From F23-D06 sp045116675 (lineage in GTDB: Bacteria > Bacteroidota > Bacteroidia > Bacteroidales > WCHB1-69), in NCBI GenBank assembly GCA_045116675.1, contig JBGUMF010000080.1, forward strand, positions 1-15,513: a DNA stretch of 15,513 bases, written 5' to 3'. The number at the start of each line of letters is the position of its first letter. Position 1 is the stretch's first letter. The notes below the pieces were generated by a model. The model did no database searches. It was not told the DNA's origin and worked only from the letters and a program-made list of their open reading frames with translations. Both the position numbers and the translations under genes were made by a program. Below, in pieces: positions 7,375-14,600 of this stretch.

Positions 7375-8133
7375 ATGGTATCCTTTCTTTTTCCCGAATT
7401 GATAGGCGAGGTAGCCGGCGAGATAGACTTTTTTAGGATCATTGAAGGCCATCTGGCGGATGAATGGGAAGACCATATCGGCGCAAAGGCCCACTTCCAA
7501 GGCGTTCAGTTTATAGTCATTACGGGAAAATTCAAAATTGAGGCCTGTTTTCACGTAGAAGCCAGGACGGAAGGCGGTATGGAGGATGCCGGCAAACATT
7601 CCAGCACCGCCGAGGATGTTGTTCAGATTATGGATTTCGGGATCATAGCGGACGATTTCGGAGAATCCGGTATTGTAGTTGAGCACCTCCACATAATTCG
7701 GGATTCCGATAGCGAGGGATGCTCCGGCGGAAATATTGTAGCTCACCTTCACGCCGCCCCAATAAGGCTTCTGGTGCAGCGTGCGCTGGTAGCCGTAACC
7801 GCCACGAAGGAAAAACAGCGTATAGAGTTGGCCGTAGCGGAAAGGACGCACGCCCTCATAATAGACGTTCACCGAACGGACGGATTTCGGATGCTGGTTA
7901 TAGAGGAACTCAACTTCCCAATAATGTTTGTTGTTAAGGTCCGGGGTGCGTCCGTGCTGGAAGCCCACCCCCAGCCCGCTGGTGTGGGCGAAGATCTCGA
8001 TATCCCATTCCTTAGTGGTCACATCATGATAAAACTCCCCCACATCCTGCGCAGGCGACAGCAGAGCCGTCACCACACAAGCTGACAGCAGAAGCCATTT
8101 CCGCAACACACCGATGGAACGGCCTTGTGACAT
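7372..8133 (-). CDS. Predicted outer-membrane beta-barrel protein, function unknown
   Basis: I do not recognise a named family. The 253-residue product has a signal peptide: a basic start, the hydrophobic run LLLSACVVTALL at about 14-25, then SPAQ, with cleavage likely near residue 28. The mature part is rich in Tyr, Phe and Gly in alternating patterns ('HYWEVEFLYNQ', 'GQLYTLFFLRGGYGYQ', 'PGFYVKTGLNFEFSRNDYKLN', 'KKVYLAGYLAYQFGKKKGYH'), as in small 8-12-strand barrels. The GLGVGFQHGR stretch early in the mature protein also looks like a barrel strand. It starts 13 bp after the small lipoprotein stop, so the two are probably one operon. A 243-codon frame on the opposite strand covers almost the same span; it lacks a signal peptide or recognisable domain, whereas this strand has clear secretion and barrel features. 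Confidence 0.75.
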   Translation of the reverse strand: MSQGRSIGVLRKWLLLSACVVTALLSPAQDVGEFYHDVTTKEWDIEIFAHTSGLGVGFQHGRTPDLNNKHYWEVEFLYNQHPKSVRSVNVYYEGVRPFRYGQLYTLFFLRGGYGYQRTLHQKPYWGGVKVSYNISAGASLAIGIPNYVEVLNYNTGFSEIVRYDPEIHNLNNILGGAGMFAGILHTAFRPGFYVKTGLNFEFSRNDYKLNALEVGLCADMVFPFIRQMAFNDPKKVYLAGYLAYQFGKKKGYH

Positions 8134-8146
8134 GCGGAATGTTGGA

Positions 8147-8281
8147 TTATTCTGCGGAATCGGCCGGGGCCTCGTAATAGGTGTAATGGCCGTAAGCGGC
8201 GCACTTGTGCTGGGTGTCGCAAGCGGATATCAACGCCAACACACAAAAAAACGTAACGACTAATACAATAATTTTCTTCAT
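8147..8281 (-). CDS. Small predicted lipoprotein, 44 residues
   Basis: Reading the minus strand from ATG at 8281 gives 44 codons and a TAA at 8147. The N-terminus is MKKII, then a hydrophobic stretch to residue 17, then the lipobox LISAC with the lipidated Cys at 21. The mature peptide is only about 24 residues, beginning CDTQHKCAAYGHYTYYEAP, with a second Cys at 27 and several Tyr. Such a gene falls below common length cut-offs. Support comes from the complete signal peptide, the good lipobox, a Bacteroidota-type -7 promoter motif about 37 bp upstream, and a 13-bp gap to the barrel protein gene on the same strand. Signal peptidase II would process it, and Lnt, encoded nearby, could acylate it. 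Function is unknown; it could assist or plug the neighbouring barrel. Confidence 0.75.
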   Translation of the reverse strand: MKKIIVLVVTFFCVLALISACDTQHKCAAYGHYTYYEAPADSAE

Positions 8282-8317
8282 TTCCGTTAATGTTTAATCA
8301 TATTTGAAATCAACGTG

Positions 8318-8325
8318 CAAAGATA
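8318..8325 (-). promoter_or_regulatory. Putative -7 promoter element for the lipoprotein/barrel operon
   Basis: On the minus strand the bases read TATCTTTG, an exact match to the Bacteroidota -7 consensus TAnnTTTG, followed by CA. Transcription would start near 8311, about 30 bases before the lipoprotein ATG at 8281. No good TTTG -33 element is seen at the usual distance, so confidence is moderate. On the opposite strand CATATTTG (8299-8306) is a one-mismatch candidate for the divergent Omp85 gene. Confidence 0.5.
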
Positions 8326-8372
8326 CCAAATATTATAGTGCCACGACAGGACGACAGACATTTTTTCAACAA

Positions 8373-9833
8373 TTGAAGTTTAGAAACCTCCATATCATAC
8401 TATTATGCTGTCTTCTGTGGGCGGGAACACTGCCCGCACAGCACGACCGCCTCCGCATCCCCGACAGCATCCCGCTGGACGACTATCCCAAGATTGCGGA
8501 ATCCATCGTGCGCCATTTGGAGAACCACGGCTATCCCTTCACCACCGTCCGCATGGAGGCTTCCGATCCGGAACACGGGAACATGTCACCCAAACTACTT
8601 ATTGACACAGGATTATACGTGACTATCGACTCCATCATCCTGCAAGGCGACGCCAAACTGTCACGCCATTTCCTCTACCCTTATTTAGGCATCCGACGGG
8701 GAATGCCCTACAACGAACAGGTGATCCGTGCCGTGGACGAGCGGCTTGCCGAGTTGTCGTTCGCAGATGTGATCCGTGAGTCGGGAGTGGTTTTCGTACG
8801 CGACAAAGCCTACCTTTACGTCTATCTCACTCCCCGCCGCACCAACCAGTTTGACGGCTATGTCGGCATTGTGCCACGGGACGAGCGCACTGGCAAGGTG
8901 GGGGTGGCCGGCGAGCTGGACCTCTCACTGAACAACCTGTTCCGCATCGGGGAGAGCCTCGCGCTGCACTGGCGCAGCACAGAACGGCATTCGCAGTACC
9001 TGCTCCTCACCGCCCGCTTCCCCTACATCTACCGCAGCCGTTTCGGAGTGGAGGGATCTTTTGAGCTGGACAAGCGCGACACCTCCTTTCTCACGTTGGA
9101 CTACCGCATCGGCATCCCCTACTCCTTCTGGGGCAACAGCTACATAGAGCCTTATTTCCATCACACGGGTTCCACCCTGCTGAATCCCGACCTGTTCCAA
9201 CAAAGCGACACCACCCATATAGACTACCGGAAGAACTTGTACGGGTTAAAGCTCCATTTCCGGCGGCTGGACTATCTTTTCAATCCTCGGAAAGGTGTGG
9301 ATGTGTATGCGGACCTGTCGGCGGGCACGCGCCGCATCATCCCCAACAGCCGCGTTGAGGCCGAAGCATACGAAGGCCTGCTCCTGAAGCAAACCAGCTA
9401 CCATCTTTCCGGACGGGTTTGCGGATACATACCGGCCGGCCGGCATTTTGTCATCGCACCCTGCGTGCAGGCCGGGTCGCTGCTGGGCGGTCCGCATTAT
9501 TACAACGAGATGTTCAACATCAGCGGCATCGGACTTATCCGGGGCTTCAACGCCAACGAAATCGTCGCCTCCACGTACCTGCTCTATTCCCTCGAGCTGC
9601 GATTCCTTTTCAACAGAAATTCATACGTAAATCTCTTTTTCGATGGCGGCACCTACGAGCGGCAGCTTCCGGAAAATTACCTGAAGGACAATCCTTTGGG
9701 ATTCGGAGCGGGTGTACACATCGGGGTTAAAGCCGGCACGTTCTATTTGGAGTACGCCCTCGGACGTCAGTTAGGCAACCCCATCTCCTTCAAAACGGGA
9801 AAGATCCACGTGGGCATCGCGGTGGACTTTTAA
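8373..9833 (+). CDS. Omp85-family outer-membrane protein (short BamA/TamA-like)
   Basis: The product is an outer-membrane barrel with a short periplasmic part. No ATG fits; a TTG at 8373 gives a textbook signal peptide (MKFRNLHIILLCCLLWAGTLPAQ pattern, cut near residue 22) and 486 residues. A TTG at 8304 would add 23 non-hydrophobic residues. A POTRA-like domain covers about residues 85-155 ('YVTIDSIILQGDAKL...'), preceded by a partial or degenerate one. The barrel follows from about residue 162, with alternating aromatic strands and the Omp85 lid-loop motif IRGF at 389-392 in 'GIGLIRGFNANE'. The last residue is Phe (VAVDF-type end), the signal read by the BAM complex. It is much shorter than BamA (about 800 residues), so it is a paralogue, possibly for lipoprotein or lipid export rather than general assembly. 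Substrate unknown. Confidence 0.82.
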   Translation: MKFRNLHIILLCCLLWAGTLPAQHDRLRIPDSIPLDDYPKIAESIVRHLENHGYPFTTVRMEASDPEHGNMSPKLLIDTGLYVTIDSIILQGDAKLSRHFLYPYLGIRRGMPYNEQVIRAVDERLAELSFADVIRESGVVFVRDKAYLYVYLTPRRTNQFDGYVGIVPRDERTGKVGVAGELDLSLNNLFRIGESLALHWRSTERHSQYLLLTARFPYIYRSRFGVEGSFELDKRDTSFLTLDYRIGIPYSFWGNSYIEPYFHHTGSTLLNPDLFQQSDTTHIDYRKNLYGLKLHFRRLDYLFNPRKGVDVYADLSAGTRRIIPNSRVEAEAYEGLLLKQTSYHLSGRVCGYIPAGRHFVIAPCVQAGSLLGGPHYYNEMFNISGIGLIRGFNANEIVASTYLLYSLELRFLFNRNSYVNLFFDGGTYERQLPENYLKDNPLGFGAGVHIGVKAGTFYLEYALGRQLGNPISFKTGKIHVGIAVDF

Positions 9834-9899
9834 AGGTCGAGAAGGGGTATGGCAACTGTTTTTTGCCCTTATCATCATACGATGTGTCGGATATTTCAC

Positions 9900-9907
9900 T
9901 ATTTTTG
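9900..9907 (+). promoter_or_regulatory. Putative -7 promoter element upstream of lnt
   Basis: TATTTTTG matches the Bacteroidota -7 consensus TAnnTTTG. It would start RNA near 9914, giving lnt a leader of about 57 nt. No TTTG is at the usual -33 spacing; the nearest (9862-9865) is too far upstream. It lies directly before a hairpin with a T-run (9910-9946), so the two readings compete. Confidence 0.4.
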
Positions 9908-9909
9908 CA

Positions 9910-9946
9910 AACGTTTCTGTTTCTTTCAGAAACCGTTTTTTATTTT
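9910..9946 (+). terminator. Putative rho-independent terminator after the Omp85 gene
   Basis: AACGTTTCTG pairs with CAGAAACCGTT (one bulged C; perfect core GTTTCTG/CAGAAAC at 9913-9919 and 9927-9933, 7-nt loop), followed by TTTTTTATTTTT. It lies about 75 bp after the Omp85 stop and 25 bp before the lnt ATG. The stem is AT-rich, so strength is uncertain. It could also act as a hairpin in the lnt leader. Confidence 0.5.
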
Positions 9947-9970
9947 TCTAAAAATTAGAAACTCTCAATT

Positions 9971-11620
9971 ATGAAGTGGTACAAGCTACTCATCCTCAGC
10001 CTGATCAGTGGATTGTTGCTGGGTTTTTCCTGGTATCCGCACGGACTGCCGTTCCTCATTTTCTTCGCCCTCATCCCGCTGCTTTTCCTGAGCGACGCTC
10101 TGCTGAAACGGGAACGTGGAGGCGGTTTTTGGAAAGGATTCCTTTTTGCCTATCCCGGGTTCCTCGTCTGGAACGCCATCACCACCTACTGGATATGCTA
10201 TTGCACCGTGCCGGGAGGCTTGGCGGCGGTCATTCTCAACGCCATGCTGCAGGCCTTGGTGTTCGCTGCGTGGCACGCCTGCCGCAAACACATCTCCACC
10301 GACTGGCATCCGATCCTGCTGGCCTCCTTCTGGATGGCGTTCGAATACCTGCACCTGAACTGGGACCTCACTTGGCCCTGGCTGAACTTGGGCAACGTGT
10401 TCGCCGTATGCCCGCAGTTTGTGCAGTGGTATTCCGTCACTGGGGCTTTTGGAGGAACCTTGTGGATACTTCTATGCAACTATCTGTTTTATAATTTAAT
10501 ACACTCATTATCCACCGACAAGCGCCATGCAAAGGCCCTTGGCATCGCCGTTGCCGCCCTGATTGTGGTGCCCATCGTGATTTCCTGCATCCAATATGCA
10601 CATTACAGCCACAAGATTGACAAAAGTACGCCGATAAACGTTGCCGTTGTACAGCCCAACACGGATGTTTGGGAAGAGGAGTTCCGCATGAGCAACACGG
10701 AGCACGCCATCCGGATGCTCCAAACGGCGCAGCCCTATCTGAACGACAGCACCCATCTCGTGCTCTGCCCGGAGACCTGCATGCCGCACACCGTTTCCAT
10801 GGAGATGCTTATTAACGGCACCTACCCTTCCCACATCCCCACCTACGGGTTTCTGCCGCTGATAGACAATGCCATCGTCGCCCACCCGAATTTGAACTTC
10901 ATTATCGGGATTTCCGCCATGACACTGTACGACCACAAGGCCTCCGTCACCGCCATGAAGGTAGGACAAAACCAATATATCGACATGCACAATTCCGCCA
11001 TCTGTTATGGTCCGCACCGTTACAACGGGCATCACCACAAGATGCGGCTGGTGCCGGGTGTGGAATCCTTGCCCTTCCCCAAGATTTTCGGTTTTCTCGG
11101 TGACATTATGATCAACCTCGGCGGCACACATTCTTCGTTAGGGAAAGACACCTGCTTCCGTATCTTCCCTATCACAGTCGGGGAGCAGACTGTAAAAGTG
11201 AGCACTGCCATCTGCTATGAATCCATCTATGGGGAACTCTGTTCCCGTTTCGTGCGCAACGGCGCGGAACTGCTCACCGTCATCACGAATGACTCCTGGT
11301 GGAATGACAGTCCGGGGCACACCCAGCATTTCGAGATGGCGCGTCTCCGGGCTGTGGAAAACCGCCGTTACGTGGTGCGTTCCGCCAACGGAGGCACCTC
11401 GGGAGTCATCGACCCCCTCGGCAATGTTCTCCAACGCACTCAATATGAAGAACGGACGGCCTTCGGCACTACGGTCTATGCCCAACAGCACGAAACCTTT
11501 TACAGTAAATACGGCGACCTTCTTGCCAAAATAGCCGTCGGACTTTCGTTTGTCGGACTCTTGCTTGTTATTGTAAATCGCATCATAAAAGCGGTCCAAC
11601 ATCGGAGAAACCGTTCCTAA
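9971..11620 (+). CDS. lnt: Apolipoprotein N-acyltransferase
   Basis: Lnt adds the third acyl chain to the N-terminal Cys of lipoproteins, in the periplasmic face of the inner membrane, using phospholipid as donor. The 549-residue protein has about six N-terminal membrane helices (residues 5-210, with the family 'WxAFEYL...W.....WPWLNLGN' segment at 121-142), then the nitrilase domain from about 222 ('INVAVVQPN'), and a last helix at about 521-536. The catalytic triad is visible: E268 in LCPETCMP, K357 in HHHKMRLVPG, C415 in AICYESIYG. Downstream 'TNDSWWNDSPGHTQH' at 439-453 and 'RRYVVRSANGGTSGVIDPLG' at 465-484 are highly conserved Lnt blocks. It is slightly longer than E. coli Lnt (512). The ATG follows an AT-rich leader. 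The C10 peptidase gene begins 27 bp downstream. Confidence 0.96.
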   Translation: MKWYKLLILSLISGLLLGFSWYPHGLPFLIFFALIPLLFLSDALLKRERGGGFWKGFLFAYPGFLVWNAITTYWICYCTVPGGLAAVILNAMLQALVFAAWHACRKHISTDWHPILLASFWMAFEYLHLNWDLTWPWLNLGNVFAVCPQFVQWYSVTGAFGGTLWILLCNYLFYNLIHSLSTDKRHAKALGIAVAALIVVPIVISCIQYAHYSHKIDKSTPINVAVVQPNTDVWEEEFRMSNTEHAIRMLQTAQPYLNDSTHLVLCPETCMPHTVSMEMLINGTYPSHIPTYGFLPLIDNAIVAHPNLNFIIGISAMTLYDHKASVTAMKVGQNQYIDMHNSAICYGPHRYNGHHHKMRLVPGVESLPFPKIFGFLGDIMINLGGTHSSLGKDTCFRIFPITVGEQTVKVSTAICYESIYGELCSRFVRNGAELLTVITNDSWWNDSPGHTQHFEMARLRAVENRRYVVRSANGGTSGVIDPLGNVLQRTQYEERTAFGTTVYAQQHETFYSKYGDLLAKIAVGLSFVGLLLVIVNRIIKAVQHRRNRS

Positions 11621-11647
11621 TCGATCCTTTTTTTTAGAAAAAAAACA

Positions 11648-14600
11648 ATGAAAAACCTCTACACCATCCTTCTTTTGTCTTTGGTCTGCGGGTTCCTTTC
11701 CGCCGCACCCGTTGACAGCATAACGGCCAAGAGGGTGGCCGCCAACTTCATGGCAGGAAAGACCGCCGCCAGCCATCGGAACATGGAGGCAGACCTGGCT
11801 TACACGGGGCGCAGTACATCAAATGCCACACGAAGTGTGTCCGACTGTTTTTACATTTATAACTTTGGTGAAGGATTTGTCATCGTCAGTGCGGACGACC
11901 GGATGGTACCTGTATTAGGTTATTCTACGGAAGGGAGATTTAACATCCAAGACATCCCCGAAAACATGGCCGGTTTTCTGGAAAATTACAAAGCGGAGGC
12001 CAGTTTCATACTCAACAGTAGCGGCAATGAGGCACGCCAGGACAGCCGCTGGAGGACACTGCTTGCCGACAGGCCCACACCGGCCACAAGAGGAACGGTC
12101 CTGGTGGGTCCGCTGCTCACCACCAACTGGGGGCAAAGTCCGCTTTACAACGCATTGTGTCCCGCAGATGCAAACGGGCAAACCATCACCGGATGTGTGG
12201 CCACCGCCATGGGTCAGATCATCCGTTACTGGCAGTATCCCACACATGGCATAGGATCACACTCCTATGTCCATTCCATTTATGGCACCTTGTCAGCCAA
12301 TTTCGGGAATACGACCTATGACTACGCCAACATGCCCACCTACCTGACAACCAGCAGCACACAAGCCCAGATAAATGCAGTGGCCACCCTACTGTACCAC
12401 TGCGGTGTCAGTCTGGAAATGGACTACGGTCTTGACGGCAGCGGGGCTGCCTCCGCATGGGTGCCTTCCGCCCTTAACACCTACTTCGGTTATCCCGAAT
12501 GTAACTACCTCCATCGAAACAACTACAACGAAGCCACTTGGATTGCCATGTTGAAGGAGGAGTTGAACCATTCCAGGCCAGTCCTATACAGCGGATCGGG
12601 CAGTGCAGGAGGACACGCTTTTGTGTGCGACGGATATGACAACGAGAACTATTTCCACATCAATTGGGGATGGCGGGGATCCTATAACGGCTATTTTCTC
12701 GTTTCTGCCATGAATCCTGCCTCCTATGATTTCAACTCCAACCAAGGAGCTGTTTTCGGTATTGACGGAGGGTCTCCCATTCTCCGTTGTTCGCTTCACG
12801 ACATCAGTTTCCACATCCAAGCCGGCACCTATAGTGACCCCGTGGCCGTGAATTTCGTCAGCGGGAACCTGACATCTCCCCTACAGGTAACCTGCACTGG
12901 CAATTTCGCTGTCAGCACGGACTCCGCCACTTATCTCAGTGCCGTCACCATACCCGCGACAGGCGGGCGATTGTATGTTCGTTACCAGCCTGTGGCACAA
13001 GATGCCGTGACGGAACGCGGAATGGTTATCATCCGAAACACGCAGGTGAGCGACACCATCCTTCTGACCGGCAGCACATACATACCCGACTGTGGGGCAC
13101 CGCAGAATTTGAACATATCAACCAACGACAACCAGCATATCAACCTGTCATGGGGCGTGCCCCCCATCACTGATGATCCGCAGACCTTCTCCTGGATTGA
13201 ACAGTATCTGGGCGCCGCCTATTATGCCAACAACTACAAGATTTATCTCCTGCACCGAATGGCATCCTCTGATCTGGCATCTTATCATCAGAAACAACTG
13301 TCTGAAATCTCCTTTGTAGTCCACGATGTCGCATCTGTATATAAAATAGTCGTTTACACTGGTGGCAATTATCAAAGCGGAATCCTTTCCCCTGGCACGC
13401 TCGTCTGCGAACAGACGGTCAATCAAACGCTATCAATCGGCTATTGGAACACCGTGACATTGGACAATCCTATTCCTGTGGATGCCAACCAGGAACTCTG
13501 GTACGGCATCTATCTGGAAGCTTCAGGCGGACAAAGCTGTATGGTTCTCGGTTCAGGCAATCATCCCGGAAAAGGGAACATCCTGGGATATGTTTCCGGC
13601 TCTTCCGTTTCATGGTCGTGTAGCAACTTCTCAGATATGAGTTATGCGGTCAAGGCCACGTTCAAAAACATACCTGTCATACCGGACAATTTCTCCGTGT
13701 ATCGCGACAACGTGCTATTGGCTACCGTCACCGACACCTTCTACCATGACAATCTTTCCGCCACAAGCGACTACCTTTACCGGGTTGCCATCAACTGGAA
13801 CAACGGATGTTCCGCCTCTGCCCAGAAGTCCTTCCGCAACGAATCACATATCGCTGCCCAACCCGACCATCTGGATTTTTATACCAACCATGGACATGTC
13901 AACAATACCTATACCGTTGATATTCATGGCAATGTATTAAGCCAGCCCATACAAGCAACCGTTTCCGGACCTTTTGCCATCAGCACCGACAACGTCACGT
14001 TCGGCACATCGGCAACCCTGCCAACCCATGGCGGCACGCTCCATGTGCGGTATCTTCCCCTTTCCGACTCCGCAACCTATGATTATGGACATATTGCCTT
14101 AGCTTCCGGAAACATCACAGAAACAGTCTGGTTGAGCGGACATTGCTTTGAAAAAGATTGTCCCCCACCCGAAAACCTGCAAATTTCTCAGGATAACAGG
14201 CAGATTAACCTTCACTGGGATGCGCCCATCATAAATCCATCCTCCTGCGTTATCTCATGGGACTCCACCATCAGTTATCATTCCTCCTACGGCATCACAT
14301 ATCCCGTTGAATATTTACAGCGTTTTACCACCTCGGATTTAGCTACTTACCATAACAAAAAACTTACAGCCGTTACTTTTTATGCTGTAACAGGAGTAAC
14401 CTATAAGATTATGGTATATACTGGCGGAAGCGTTTCCAATTCCAATGTTTTTAATCCCGGAACAAAAGTAGTGGAACAACCTGTGTCGGCCTATCAAGCC
14501 GGATGGAACACGATAATCCTCAACCAACCGGTTAAAATAGATGCCAGCAAGGAGTTATGGTTCGGAGTCAGCGGTCAAGATGACGGGAGCAAGTATTATA

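Noticed and set aside
7354..8085. 243-codon plus-strand frame over the barrel protein gene
   Set aside because: No signal peptide or domain. The minus strand over the same span has a clear signal peptide and barrel pattern, plus an upstream operon partner.
9976..10494. 172-codon alternative-frame reading at the start of lnt
   Set aside because: Overlaps the lnt membrane domain in another frame and has no hydrophobic or domain logic.
11628..11645. T8-AG-A8 palindrome between lnt and the peptidase gene as a terminator
   Set aside because: Only A-T pairs with almost no loop and no T-run after it; more likely an A-rich leader. A terminator here is not supported.
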